DNA of 64,000 nucleotides from Cheiracanthium punctorium (GCA_038373885.1 JAWZYV010011619.1:1-64000); one strand, 5' to 3'. Positions 34,985 to 63,331 are shown, numbered from the stretch's first letter. Program-made: numbers and translations. The notes: a model not told the origin generated them from the letters alone.

Positions 34985-36195
34985 GGTCCAGGAGCGGTGT
35001 CTTTTGAAAATGCCAAATTATGAACACTGGTCCTAGTCATTTAAAAATGTAAAAGAGTATAAGTTTTGAATGCCTGAAATTTTAATACTTTGAAAGGTGT
35101 CTAGGTTAAATGGTGCTCGTGGAAAACGACAAAACTGAGCTTGCTTATACACCCACATTATACTTAGCTACAATGACTACCCATAAAATACATGCATTTC
35201 TCTAGTTCGACGGTGTTTCTTTACAATACCAGTGTAGCAAACATACTATTAAAATGACTCAAGTTGACAGTGGTGGATCCAGAAAAAATTCCAGAGGAGC
35301 ACAAAACATCTCTCTTTTTACTTATAAATTTATTTGAATTCGCGAAATAAAGTTGTCTTCTATAGCGTAAACTTATTTTATCGGGAGGAGGAGGAGCATG
35401 TGGACCCCCCTCTGGATGTCCGTTGATCCTGGGTCGGGGCTCTGTATGCACTGCATATGATACACATGTGCATATTACAGCTCATTGTTAGTTTTAATCG
35501 GGGTAATTTTTTAAAAAGTTTATTTTAAGTCCCAATTAACTTATTTTCATAATAACAGAGTCTTTGCAGACTTATAGATTAACCATGCTATGGAAGTACT
35601 GTTTAACATTGAGCAAAATTTTCATTTCCCTTACTCTGCATTCACATACTAAAAAAGGCAAAATTGGCACATACTTAGTTAATCACCTTCTTTTACACAT
35701 GACTAACTGTACTTTCGGATGAGACTTGGAAATGATTATGGTTCTCTTCAAGTTTCCTCGGCATAGTTGGAGGGTTCCTCATTCGTATAACTAGATAGGC
35801 TTTAGCATTTAGCCAAATTTTCGTTAGGTGTTGACACACATGGCTCAAACACTTTTTCGTAAATTGTGTATCAAACTTATTATTGAATTTGTTGATGTTT
35901 ACTATCTGTTCTGTTGCACTGCAAATATAAGTTACCAGTGCGAATTAAATAGCATAATAAAGAAAAACAGTATTTTTTAAATTTCTATACACATTCTATT
36001 TTATTCATGCCAATATTTGGAAAAAGTGAAGAAACTTCATTTCCTTTTAGGTTAACTAAAATTAGGTTAAGTGACTGCTCAGAATTTTAAATGCTTTTCA
36101 GAGCAACATTGATCTTTTGCACATTATAATTTCATACAATTGCTTTATTTTACAACTTTTTCATTAGAAATATAATTTTAAATAAATTTCCTTCT
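34985..36195. other. Transition DNA between repeats and the Rac1 3' flank
   Basis: No gene. About 35268-35460 looks like MITE debris: it starts ACAGTGGTGGATCCAG and has a GA-rich/C-rich right part (GGAGGAGGAGG, CCCCCCTCTGGATG), but no matching terminus is intact. The remainder is AT-rich and anonymous. Confidence 0.4.
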
Positions 36196-36267
36196 AGGAT
36201 ATTGGATATTTTAGTGTGGAATCACAAAATAAGGATATTGGATATTTTAGTGTAGAATCACAAAATA
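36196..36267. repeat. 36-bp tandem duplication
   Basis: Units 36196-36231 and 36232-36267 begin AGGATATTGGATATTTTAGT and differ at one position. A recent slippage or duplication event. Confidence 0.9.
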
Positions 36268-37472
36268 TTTTGGTGAAATAAATTAGACTATCCAATACTG
36301 GAAAAGATAAGGCAATTTATTTTTCATCTTCAACAAATACAACTATGATCCAAAGTCTCATAATTACATAAAAACTGAGCACATAAAACTAAATTGTAAC
36401 AGAATACAACATAGAATCTAGCAAACTTTCATTCCACTGTCAAAGAGTAGGTCCAAACCATTAGCATGGATCATAACTATAGTGCAAAATTGGCAGCTAA
36501 ACATCAAAAATGGGATACCATTTTTTTTTTTTAAAGCTTCGGCTCAAAAAACAAAATAATGTGCAAAAATGCTTTTTTATCAGGTAGATTATGTATTGCT
36601 TAGTGACTTGACTTTTTACCACAGAAATACCTTAAAACTCGATTAATAGAATATACATGAAGTGTATATATATATACTCTTATGTACAGCACAAATAAAA
36701 ATTTCATACATCAACATGAGTAAGAAAATAATCAATGCAGAAAGTAATGCAACTAAATGCAATGCAATTAACTGATGAAATTTTAATTTAAACTGAACAA
36801 TGCATTAAATTCAACCCCTCTTCTACACTGCAGTGAATCTGTACACCTGCACGTTTCAGCTTTACTTACTGCAATTAACCCAACAAATAGACGCTTGTAT
36901 AAAGAGTGAAAATATGCCGTGAGGAAAAATTTCAAAGATAATTAAATATAATAAGTATTGCCGAACTTTTATTATGAAAGCCCTTTGTTTCTAAGATTAT
37001 GTTAAAAGGATAAGGTAAACAGTAGCAACAAACACAGTTAACATAACATACTAGTATTTAACCATTTGTAATAAATTTCTTAATGGCACATTCCAGTAAT
37101 CCAGTTTAATTTTTTTTTGTCTGATGTTTTTTAATAATATCTAAACATACAAATAATTCTTTAATTCATTTGTTAGATATGATAATGCAGCTAAATTATA
37201 TTTTTTTAAGTATGTAAATTTTTAAAATGTACTACCCCTATTTTGAAATATACCTCCTAGAACATATCGAGATTAGTTTTAGTTCATAAACAAAGTACAA
37301 ACAGCTTAACATTTTATCCTTTTCTTTCTTATTAATAATGTTAATTATGTTATCTAATAAGCTTAGTTTCTAAACTAGCCCACTTTTGCTTGAAGGTTAA
37401 TTAAAAAAAGACATTAAATTTTTGTGCAATACATAAATATATAATTAAAAACTAAATAAATAAAGCTTTGGG

Positions 37473-37504
<32 letters not shown>
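37473..37504. repeat. Poly-A tract, about 32 bases
   Basis: Uninterrupted A run on the + strand, which is poly-T in Rac1 sense. Confidence 0.9.
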
Positions 37505-37505
<1 letters not shown>

Positions 37506-40500
37506 ATTTTTGAAACTCTTAGCATTAAACAGCACATATCAAAGTAGTATTTACAGTTCCTTCTGAATGTATAATAGATACAGAGAATGCCCCAGCAATA
37601 TACAAGCATTAGTGGAGAGTGAATTAAAATACTGAATTTTTGAGAAGTTTAATCAGACAAAGACTGAATTGGAAGCATATTTCATGACACGAAATATTGG
37701 TTTTTGTAGCCATTTAATGTATTTTTACTGTACATTACAAATTATTTATACAGTATATACATTGGCTTAATTACTATTTAAATTTGAATTCAGAAAACCC
37801 CTGAAAAACAACAAAGTATATATTTAGTACAGAAAATGAGTTTGATGAGAAATTTGTGTTAAGTGTGGAATGGAATAAAGGAATACAATAAAATGCAAAA
37901 GTTCGTAATATACATATTTGGGAAAAGTACAATTTATAAATATAAAGGGAGGTTTTTCACAAAGCAAAGTTTCCACAAAGTTTTATTTTCCAAATTAATC
38001 TAAAAACATTACTACTAGGTAATCAATAGTTGAATGTCTTCAATAACAATATATCGTACAAAGCAGATTAGAGAGTTTCGGTTAATTATCACCATGACTG
38101 TATGATTCCATGTATAAATGCTAATGATATTTCTCAAAATCAGTCTGAATTCCTAATGACTTGTTGATTTTCAAAACATTTTGTGCTTATGTCACAACCT
38201 AGTGAGTATTGGTTGATTTTTTCCAGTCAACAAGACTTAATATATATCAGTAAAATGGGATCCACCTGGGCAATGCTACTGAGAGATATTTTACTACGTA
38301 AAACGGTCCAAACTAAAATATATATACGTATATAGTTACTACAACAAAGAGACTTAAAAATTTTGTGAGCCAAAGCAGTAAAAAAGGAACGTATCTCATT
38401 ATAAAGATGGGGGAAGACAGCAAGCTACCGATTTTGGTTAATTTAAAAACATACTTGAGCATCGGCATTTCAAAGCTCTCTGCCATCAATTATGTACAAA
38501 GCAAACGCGGGCTGAAAGAATACAGCCACTAGCAGTAAGAAAATGTACAGATTCCTATCAACATCACTTAATGAAATCTTACAATCTCAATCTCACCCAA
38601 GGAAAAAGTTGTGAAAGCTTCAAAAGCCTTACATCAATTAATAAATTCCTATGATTAGTACTCATTTCTGCTTTTAGGTGTAATGAATACTTTAGAACAG
38701 TGTTTCTTGACTCTCTTGTGCAATGATATGAACATACCTACCATTTTAAATACAAGAGTACCTAGAAAGCAGTTGAAACTTATTAATGGGATTTTTACTA
38801 AAAAATATGAAGCAAAATTGCAATAAAACTGCATTAATTTTTATATACAAAAATTTAACGACAACAGTTTTGATTTTTACAAATCTTAATTTTCCTGACA
38901 AAGCATTTCTAATGTTCTTACATTTCACAATTACATAATACTTTCTTACTTAACAAGGATATGCAAACAGAATATTAAAAATTAACATATCATAGAAAAA
39001 AATTGATTATAGACTTTTTTTTTTTTTTTACACAATTTTTTACTAATTTTTCATTTATCAATGAGACTTACACTCAGTTTTTGGCCAACAAAGAAAAGCT
39101 GTCTAAAATCTTTAATACTGATTATTAAAGCTCAATGCACATGGGGAAACGTGCCAAAATTAAAATATAAATTTTCGTCCGCTGCTAAAACTATAAAGAA
39201 AAAGATGAATTACAGTAATTTAGGGAGAAAAGGCAAAGTATTTAAAGAAAAATTGATGTTAAACAACTAAGCTACCTCTAATTTGAAACTTCAGCAAGTC
39301 AATCTTACACCGGTTGCATTTCTTTAACTGTGCTCATTTACATAAAACCTTTAACTTCAGTAACTAACATCCCATATGAACTGCATGCCCAAAAGCATAC
39401 AAATACTAAAGCATCTTAATTACACAGTGGCATAGCCCCATCTGGGGGGGGGGGGGCAGTTCTAAAATTTTCCCTCTGACATATTTATATATGTATCAAT
39501 TTTAGAAAATAGGGATCCGATCCCCTTTCCCATGTCTGTCTCTCTCATTTTGTGTGTGTATGTGTTTGACCCCTATTATTCTCAAAGAAATATAACAGAA
39601 ATAATTTAAATTCAACTAAGAAACTGTCATTTAACAAGTGAAACCCTACAAATTTCTATCCTGAAACATTTTTAACATAGCTAAAAATTTCTAATCACTT
39701 TTGTAAAGTGAGAACAAGAATTATAAATTACGACAGGTAAGTATGGAATTTAAATATGCATGTAAATTAATAGAAAAACACAACTAATCAAAAGGATGAA
39801 AACTGTATACAACTGGAATTGTGAAAACTGCAATGATGTACGAATGAAATTACAAAAATGGTCATTTTGATACGATATATTTGATTATTTTAATTTACAA
39901 TATAACAAAATTATATGCAAAAGGGATAAAATATTTCATTATTTACGGATGGTACCAGTAAGCAATAAAAAGAAGTGTTTATTATAGAACCATATTTAAG
40001 GTTTTAATTTTCTGATATCTCTAAGACCTGGGATATTTTTTGATAGGCCCATTGAAAAAAAGATGGTGCAGTGTAAGAAAAATTTCCTAATTTATTTTTG
40101 GGATTAAGTTAAATAATTTTTTGAATAAAATACAACTTAAAAAAGAGTATGAGAGATTATTTTATACTTGATTCACTTATACAGAACAATTTAATTTTTC
40201 TCATGAAACCAACACAGGAAATTTAACTTACACACAAGTATGTGCAGATCACCTACATGATTATGAAGGTCAGGGGATAAAGGATTAAGAATCCCAATAA
40301 AAAGTATTCTCACCAAAAACATACACAATACTTAAATTAAAATTAATATTGCAGCAATTTACTAATTTCCTAAATTAGTACAACTCTCACAAAAACCGAT
40401 TTTATTTATTGCGAATGAGCACATTATATTAAACATCCTTTTGTCATAAACATATGTAACCTTTCCCTTAGAATTTGATTTCATATAGTCTTTCCTGGGA

Positions 40501-43500
40501 AACAAGTGTAATTTTTCTTTGAGAAATACACTTTTAATTGTTTGCTGTCTTCATTCTAATCAGGTACTTAATGTCTTAAGGAAATAAAGTCATATGGTCC
40601 ACTTTGAGTTATTTACATATTTTTACATTTGCAGCCCTGCAATGTTTTCTTTAATTTTGATATTTGTCTAAAGGGTCAAATGTGGAAATTATGTTTCCTA
40701 AAAGCAAACAAAAATGAAAAATTGATTTCTTCTCCCTTCCTCCTTAGCTTGATAAATGCTGTAAATAGATTTCATAAAACAAACAGGTTTTGAACAAATA
40801 CATATTTCTTATTCATTACACGCTATTTTAATAACAAAAAAATCGAAGTTATTCTTTTATAAGTTTAGAAAGTTTGCGAGTTAGAAATAATTGCAAAATT
40901 TTAATACTGCAACACTCTACTGATGTTTTACAATCATTCATTGAACACTTGAAGTAGATTTTGCAAAATTTTCAGTTTCAAATTTATTATTTATAGCACA
41001 TAATTTTGTAGAAGAATTCGACAGGACTTCAAAATAAACTTTTACACATGTAGTCAGAAAAAATACCATTGAAATCTTAAGCATATGGTATGAAATATAA
41101 CTAATAAATAGTTATAGATAAGCATATAGTTGCATCTTGTTAGTTTATTATCTAGTTATGAGATCAAACTAGACACTGAACAAAAAGTATTTTATTAAAA
41201 GCTCATAGAATAAATTGATTTTGGAACACATAATTAACAGCATGAAATAAATTACTGGTATTTAAACTAATAATTGTACCTTCAAATGCTTCTGTTTTAA
41301 GAACTTTACTGAAGTATGCATATGGCACAACTATACCTAGTATTTAGGATTCTAGGTGTCTGAAACCAGGAACAGCACACAAAAACCCAAAGAAATTGTT
41401 ATCTGTACACTATACAAATTCATACACCATTTCAGCATAAATGGATAAGTAGTCAAAAAACTTGCAGCCAAAATAACCATGTTACAAGTGTAGTTTTAAC
41501 ATATGTAATGTGATTTGATGGAGACTTTGTAGTTGATGTCATGTTAAGTATACCAAACATGCACTTTTAAAAAAATATATTTATTTAACTCTAATAAATC
41601 TTTCATGAATAAAACACAATTGCTATATGTGAAAAGTATCATACACCTTTTTTTTAATAACATTATCACAAAACTGATACAAAAGGAGAAAAAAATTAAT
41701 GTAGTATGCAAGTAAAATATACACACAGCTTTAAGAAAATATTACATGCACTGATTAACCAACAACAAATAAAATTATGTAAAGCACCAAACAAATATTA
41801 CAGCTAAAAAAATTTACATTTTAACCGCACTTACTATACAACAGAACACTTACAACACTTGTCTTAACTACATTTTGTAAATGACCACATTGTAGGCGTA
41901 TGAATGAAATTTAAAATCTTTCAATTGGTTGCATGCACTAACAGGCTTAAAAAATGGCACAATGTTTAGAAGAATAGTAATGACAATAACTAATGAAAAG
42001 AAATAATTAAATTTCTACATTAGGAGTAGGTAATTTAAGTCAATAAATCTAAATTAAACTATGTTGTTAGTAATAAAGATTGTATTTAACAGATGTCTAG
42101 AACTATTAAATATCAATAACATACACAATTTTATCAGTAGACCATGAAAAAAGATTTTGACAAGCCAAATTACAACAGCTTGCTGACCTAAATTCAAATT
42201 TATTTTCCCGATGCATATTTATTCAAAATTTACCCCCCCCCCCTCCTCCAATTCCTTCAAAACACTTTTAAAAGCATTGCAAACACAAAAGATTATAAAT
42301 TACTTAATTCTATTATTTTATGTATTTATTGAGATTATTTTTACATAAGAGAAAAATAAAATTAACTTCAACTTTCAACACTAGTAAATAAAGGAATAAA
42401 AAATATACACCTAAATTTAGCCTTCTTTTGGCAAGATTTTATAACAAAACTTGAGCTTTTAGATTCCTTGAAACAAAATTAATATTCAAGTTAGGATTTT
42501 TTTTTTTTTTTTAAAGAGTTATGAGGACTAGAAAACAACTATGTTACACGAATTAAATAGTTTGTGACTATTAGAATACAATGCAATTCACTTATCAAGT
42601 TTTAAGGAAAATTCATTAATATGTATTATTATAAATAGATACTAGATAGCAACAATACATAATAGTAATAAATCCTAAATAACAAATGAAATAAATATTA
42701 TTTCACTTCAAGTTTTACAAGTTGCAAAACTTCTTTTGGAAAAAAAAAAAAAAAATCAGCACATCATGTTGCATTTACACATTAACATAAATACTTGAAC
42801 TAAGCTGAGTATAACTGATTGGTGAGAGTTCAAAACTTATTTGTGAAATGTCAAATAGTACAGGGAAAGCCAAAAAGTGTAACCAACCATTCTGATAACC
42901 AAATTAAGGTAAAATGGATGGTATGAAATATCTTGAAACCCCCCATTAATTTATGCAGGAGATGGAGAGTTTTCATATACACTGTTAACCCACTGTGCAC
43001 CAAACTGATTTTTAATGGCATTCCACTCACATTAAATCAAAATGTGTTAAATCTCCATAATCAAAATGTCAAATCTAAATGGGATTACTTTTAATGCACA
43101 TTTTAAGAATTAATAACAGTTCGAAGAATCATAATTATCACTGAGATAAACTAAGTGAAATATTTTACTTTAACATGTTATTTTGAATAGAAACACTGAG
43201 ATGCATAAATGAGCCATTTGATAAGTGCACATTTGAAGTTAGACTAAGATGCTAATTAATAATCTTGGGGGGGGGGGACTTAAAAAAAATCCAGATTGTT
43301 CAAAAGAAAGTTGCATATGAAGCATATATAATCATCTGACACCTAATGCATTAATACAACAAAAAAGGAAATTACATAACATATATTAAAATTCTAAAGT
43401 ATATATATCAGATATGCTGTACATGAACTAATCAGTAAAGAATTTGATTTTTAATATTAAAACTAAATGATTGAGATGCATAAAAAAAGACTCAAACAAT

Positions 43501-43557
43501 ATATATATATATATTTATCTAGGGAAGAAAAAAACTTAATATAGTTTTATATTATCC

Positions 43558-43611
43558 TCAATCAACAGTTATAATTTGAAGGGTTAACTTCAAATTATAA
43601 CTGTTGATTGA
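43558..43611. repeat. Perfect 24-bp inverted repeat with 6-base loop
   Basis: Arms 43558-43581 and 43588-43611 are exact reverse complements around GGTTAA. The stem starts TCAATCAACAGTTATAA. It lies in the candidate 3' UTR of Rac1, 1.8 kb past the stop, so a transcript on either strand would fold into a fully paired stem. The loop is smaller than usual for a microRNA precursor. Confidence 0.9.
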
Positions 43612-45364
43612 CATACATGCAATATGAACAAATAGCAACTGAATAAAAACATGAAAATTACATATCATACATTAACTAAATTAGAACTAAAAACTAATGC
43701 CATCAAAAGCACTCAATTTGATTTATAGAAAACTTTTTGTGAGTTAATAGTTAAAAACACTTGTTAAAATACTTAACTACAAAATATAGATTTAATCCAA
43801 TTAACCAACAGAATCCTGCAAATCTTAGGATGTAAAGCACCAAAAAGCAACCGCAACATGTAACTCATTGATGATGTAATGACCTGCATTTAAATCAAAC
43901 AATTACAATCACCAATGTATTGTAAAAGCAAGCCTTAGTTTCTACACAAAATATGTAAATATACACAAGGGCTAGCAAACTTTGTAATTTCATTTACATA
44001 AATTGAAAAAAAATATAGTCAAACAAGCCTAACAACAAAATATTGGCAGCTTCTTGGTTTGAAAAACAATAACTCAAACAAGGCAATAAAATGAGAATAA
44101 TAAAGTTCATGGTTCTTGGTGTGTATATCTAAAACTGTCTTTTAGACTAAACAAGTATATAAAAACACAGCTATGGATACTCTTTATATACATATGAGCA
44201 TTATCTTTGGAGTATAAAAAATCATATTGGGTCAAATGATCTAGAAGCATTATGAAGAATGCAAAATGCTGATATTTAAAATAGCCTTTGCAGAAAGGGA
44301 AAAAAAAAAAAAAAAAAAGCAAATTATATGCAACTATTCTGCTATTATAACAACTTCATTTTGTAATCAATTATTTTCATACTGATCACATCATGCTTTT
44401 TTAACGAAAAAGCATATATTCAGGGTTTAAATGCATTACGTATTAAAAATACATAAGTTTTTTTTTTTTTTTGTCCAAGTAACTTTTCAACAGAAGTGCA
44501 ACCATGTTAACTAGTCATACTTTTATTTTTATTCAGAAATATTTTTCAATGATACCTTTAAATATGGATTTTTAAATATACATATATATTTATGAAAGCT
44601 TTATAAATAAAATTTTAGAAGAATAAATTAAAACTTTCACAATACACCTAACTGCAAACTTGTTGGCTGATTTAATAAAAGTTAGCTTTGATTTAATTAA
44701 ACATGTAAGATCTTAAAATGCTAAAACATTTCAAATGATAAACTACACATTCTTGCTTTACATGCTCAAATTAGTATTTTTTTTTTCCTGCAAAAGAACA
44801 GTTGACAATACACAACCCACATTACAGTCAATATGTAGCACCCATTCAAATTACGCTGACTGATTTAAAAAGAAAAACTGACAATGCAAAATTCAATAAA
44901 TTTTAAGCTTCGGAAAGTAAATGCCACTCATTTAAAAATATAAGGTATTTATAGCTGCATTAAAAATATTAATTAAAAATCTAATATGCAAAATGTTAAT
45001 AATTACAACTTTTTTTTTTAACAGGAGAAAGGAATTTAAAAACTGTACAAACAAGATACAACTCTTGCAATCCACAAACTATTCTAATTTATATACTGTA
45101 TAATACAGTTGTTTCTTGGCTTGTACCTATATCTCAAAAGACAGCTTTAGAAACAAACTGCTCCCACAAAACAGAGATGGAATACATCTTTCATATGAAT
45201 TGGCTTTTCTGAGTTATTATTCTTCAGATTTCACCAAGATAAGCAGAGCAATAGTTTATCAACCCTCTCACAATAGTGGCCAGTTGATGATGTTACACTG
45301 CACAGCCTTTCTGTATGGGCAGGAAATGACAGAATTGCATGTTAAAGGTCTGGGGGGTGTGGGG

Positions 45365-59421
<14,057 letters not shown>

Positions 59422-59948
59422 TTATTATATTCAAGAATTTAAACAACTAAATCATCCAGCATAAAATTTCAAAAATTCTAAACACACACAAAATTACAAC
59501 AAACATAGAATATACTGTAGATTATGTTTATCTGGGATAATGGGTAATCAGGAGCAGTTTATTCGGAAGAGTCCAGGAATGAAAAATTTATAAATTCTAC
59601 AATTATTTTTATTCAATTATTCAGGATAAAATGCCATTTATTTTGAACAAAATTTTGATTCTAATAAAAAATAAATATTTTCAAAATTTTGACTGAGTCA
59701 AGAACTGTGTTTGTGTTATGTCATGCTTGATATTTTTGTTATTTTACTTTGACTGATCCTACATCAAACATTTTTTTGTAATCATTCATTCTTTACACAC
59801 TTTTTAACAGGGATACAAATTAGAATATTTAGTCAGCAGTCCAAAGGACCAGTGACTCCATGACTTCTAGGGTCTGTAACATTTATCACTGGTACATATA
59901 CATGATTTTTAAAAAATTGAAAAAAAATATATGAGTGATATATATTAA

Positions 59949-60440
59949 CCCTCTTCGGTCCTGAATTTTGAATACAGCAGATAAAAAATCAATGAGTGGT
60001 TAGATTTGCTGCACTATATGTAAGTATCTTAAATATGCAATATAATATCCAGCCAATTACCAAACTAATTTTAAAAAATGTTCTAATAATAGGATACCAG
60101 GCTATAATTGAGCAAAATGAGAAAAAAATCTTTTACAGTTATTTTATGAAATATTTTGAAACAATTCTTTTGTGCATGAAAATACTTCATACTTCTCATG
60201 CATTTTAATTTCACGCATGCATTCATAAAGATGCATTTAAGTTTTGGCTTCAAATGGCTTAACACATCCATAATTTTCTCTGCTGGTGATTTTCTGCCAC
60301 CCACAGAGCAAAAGCGTTCTGCTATTTTTGCATGTATTCTTAGTAGGACACTAGATTTTGGTGTTAAAAATTCTTGAAAATGACGAATATAGAGTCAAGC
60401 AAAGATGTGTTCTAATATTAGGACAACAGAGCCGAAGGAG
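59949..60440. mobile_element. piggyBac-like MITE, 492 bp
   Basis: Flanked by TTAA on both sides (59945-59948 and 60441-60444). The ends CCCTCTTCGGTCCTG and the reverse complement of CTCCTTCGGCTCTG form imperfect inverted repeats, and TGTTCTAATA(A/T)TAGGA is repeated internally near both ends (60080 and 60407). A TTAA target and CCC-type ends are the piggyBac hallmark. No transposase. Confidence 0.65.
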
Positions 60441-61526
60441 TTAATTTCCGTTAAGAGCTGAATTAAAAGTTTTAAATACCTATTATAAAAATATTAAACG
60501 GATCAAATTATATGGCAGGTATTGGTAAAATTAGATGACTTATTGTGGAACTAAATAAGGAAAGTTTGATAGATAAAAATGTACTATAACAAATTTTGTA
60601 TTTACTTGCCCGTCATATATTTTAGTGGTCTCAGGCCAGCAGAGCACTGTTGTGACCAACTCTGCTTTTTTACATATTTATAGAACTGAACCTATTTTAA
60701 TTATATATATATACACACATAGTATAAAAGCACTTATTTTCACTAAAAATTTTTGTTTTATTATTTATGAAATTGCATACTAAATGCATGATTATCGATA
60801 CAAGCATATTTTTGAAATTTAAATTTTAATAAAATATTTTAAAATTTCAGTTTCATTCCTTTCTCTCTCCTGAAAATATTCTCCAATTCATTTTTTCAAT
60901 CTGACAAAAGATAATTTATTCCGATACATCATGAATTTCTGAATTTGCCATAGTAAAGTCTATTTGCTTTAAAATTTGCTTTTCAGGTTTTCCCATAACC
61001 AAAAATAACTGCCAACTTCCTCTCTGAATTTCCTTTTTTGTGTGACTCGATCTCATCAATGCGCTGTTCAAATGATAAAAATCACCCTCTCCTTAGACAT
61101 GTCTCTGCTCTTTAAACTACAAGACTTGCAACTGAATCAGTGCCCTGTACAATGTCCTAGCATGCTGTTCCTTAGGCCTACCATCAATTATTATTTCCCC
61201 CTCCAACAAAAAATCCAATTTTTACAGATAAAGCTAAACGCTTGGGTAAAGAAAGCTTACCCTAGTCAAACAAGCACTAAGAATTTCAGAAAAAAAAATT
61301 AAGTGCTTATTTTGACAGGAAAAATCTATTTCTTTGAATGCCGAATTCAAATTACGTTGCAACTCCTTGAAACTTGCACACTATATTTTGAACGCAATTA
61401 AATTTGATGGCAATAACATAATTTTAAAAAATGTCTTAGGCAAAAGGAAGTTCAGAGAGCTTCAAAGTTAAATAAAATGCTAGGGATAGCATCCAGGGGT
61501 GGGAGGTGAAAACATGACCTCCCTCC

Positions 61527-61691
61527 CAGGGGCGTAGCCAGAAATTTTTCATGCAGGGGGGTGGGGGTGGTGTTACGACTACTACAACTCATATATATGT
61601 ATACGTGTGTGTGATAATGTAGTGAACAATATACATTTTGTATGGGGAGGGTTATGACCCCCATAACCCCCCCCTCTTGGCTACGCCCCTG
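61527..61691. mobile_element. hAT-type MITE, 165 bp, with 8-bp target duplication
   Basis: Ends CAGGGGCGTAGCCA and the reverse complement of CAGGGGCGTAGCCA are perfect over 14 bases, flanked by identical CTCCCTCC octamers (61519-61526 and 61692-61699). The clean ends suggest recent insertion. Confidence 0.9.
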
Positions 61692-62605
61692 CTCCCTCCC
61701 CTCCCCAAATTTTTAGTCATGCTAAGCTTATGGAAATAATTCTGATCAGTAAATGTGTGTGATCCCTGTTTAAAAACATTAAAATAAATACAAATAAACT
61801 AACTCGTGAATATCTGGTGTTCTTTAACAAACTGCCCCAGAAGAACTAAAAGAAACTGGCATTGGTATGTGGCTGGTTTTCAACCTTAAGGTAATATTGG
61901 ATTTGTGTAAGTGATAGATAGTAACAAGTGCAGAAAAATCAAAATTCAAAGTTTTTTGAATTCTATTTCTGAGATAACCATAAAATAAAATGCTTGCTTC
62001 AATGAAACATTTTTGGAACTTCATTATCAATTTCTTTGCAATATTAAAAGAATTTCATTTTGCATCTGAAGTTTCATTTGTTTTGCTCACACTGATCACA
62101 TGTTTAAGCTCAAAATACAAATTCATAGATTTATTTTAGGTACTTAGCTCTTTTAGAGCTGGAGAAACGAGAATTTTTTCATAATATAAAAATGGATCCT
62201 AGAACAGATTTTTCTAACCACTGGGGTACTGGTGCATGGATTGCTGCCAGTGTATGAGATTTTATTATTATCAGTCAACATACATAAACACACCCAGAGC
62301 CCATGGTCATGAAGGAATGGTTGGGCAGCACAGGCCTTGGCCTCGCAGCTGGCAGTTGTGCCAATGTTTAATAATGTATATAAAATTTATCAAAAAACAA
62401 TAAGCAGCAAATATACTAACTAAAATTATATTTTATGACTTGATTTAATAAATAAAATAGCTGACGTTAGTCTTCAAAAATTATTTCCTATTTTTTCTGG
62501 TCCATAGATGTAATAAAAAAGGTTAGGAAACACACTGTTCTAGAGTATATATTTTAGTGGCAAATGCTTAATTTTTGGGGATAATAAATTAATAGAACTG
62601 AAATT

Positions 62606-62650
62606 GTGTGTGTGTGTGTGTGTGTTTTTTTTTTTTTTGGGGGGGGGGGG
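62606..62650. repeat. (TG)n followed by T and G runs
   Basis: TGTGTG tract, then about 14 T and 13 G, a low-complexity composite. Confidence 0.85.
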
Positions 62651-62751
62651 TGAATGCAAACCAATTTACTTTAGTTTTGGCACTTTGATAAAATTCTGTT
62701 TCCCATTTCTGAATTAGACCAAAAATTATTTCCACCCGATATCCACCTTAA

Positions 62752-63331
62752 CAGGGTGTCTACCAAATTTCTGAAAGTCAATTTCCTGACTTTTGGGAGG
62801 TCCCGGGAAAGACCAATGCATTTTACTTTGGTAAATTGGACAATGTCCCTCCCTTGTCTTTATATTTGCATTTTTTGTACAACTTCATGAAATCAATTTT
62901 AACTGAAGTATACAGGATTAAGCTTTCATCCATTGAGAAACAGAAGTAGTCACACTTTCTGATAGAATTAACTAACTGTTCTTGGAAATACGGTCCTAAG
63001 CCATAAGTTACTAAGTAAGCTAATTTGTTTTTTACCCTACCGTTACGATTGATGACTCCCCATTTTTCCCCTCCTTATACAAACACATCGCTTGATGCTT
63101 TCGCGGTCCGAAAAATCAGTTGCAGTTGCTCTCGGTTTCCAGTCTGACAATTAGAGAGAAAGGGTTAAAAAAAAAAAAAAAAAAAAAAAAAGACACGTGA
63201 AAAAAAAAAAATGATTCTTTTTGTGAATTTTCCGGACCCATTATCCAATTTCCCGGTTTTTTCCAGACTTTCCGGACCCATTTCCCAATTTCCCGGCTTT
63301 TTCCAGACTTTCCGGAGCGGTAGACACCCTG
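62752..63331. mobile_element. hAT-like non-autonomous element, 580 bp
   Basis: Starts CAGGGTGTCTACCAAATTTC and ends with the reverse complement of CAGGGTGTCTACCGCTCCGG, so the terminal repeat is at least 13 bases. Near the right end a unit of about 44 bases containing TTTCCGGACCCATT and TTTTTCCAGACTT is duplicated in tandem. Only CTTAA is shared by the two flanks, so the target duplication is uncertain. The interior has a 27-A tract. Confidence 0.65.

Larger units (their letters stand above)
36268..45364 (-). other. Candidate long 3' UTR / 3' flank of Rac1
   Basis: About 9.1 kb directly after the Rac1 stop codon. There are no coding frames of note and far fewer transposon signatures than on either side; the exception I see is a CAGTGGCATAGCC start with a G run at about 39425. 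On the minus strand the tract is T-rich, with AATAAA-type signals (one near 36140) and six matches to the Pumilio-type motif TGTANATA (seen on + as TATNTACA at 36681, 37548, 37754, 38491, 40610 and 44185). A 32-A run sits at 37473-37504. UTR status is inferred from position and composition only. Confidence 0.4.

Noticed and set aside
36681..44192. Pumilio-site enrichment as proof of a regulated 3' UTR
   Set aside because: Six motifs in ~9 kb is only modestly above what this AT-rich composition predicts; kept as a hint only.
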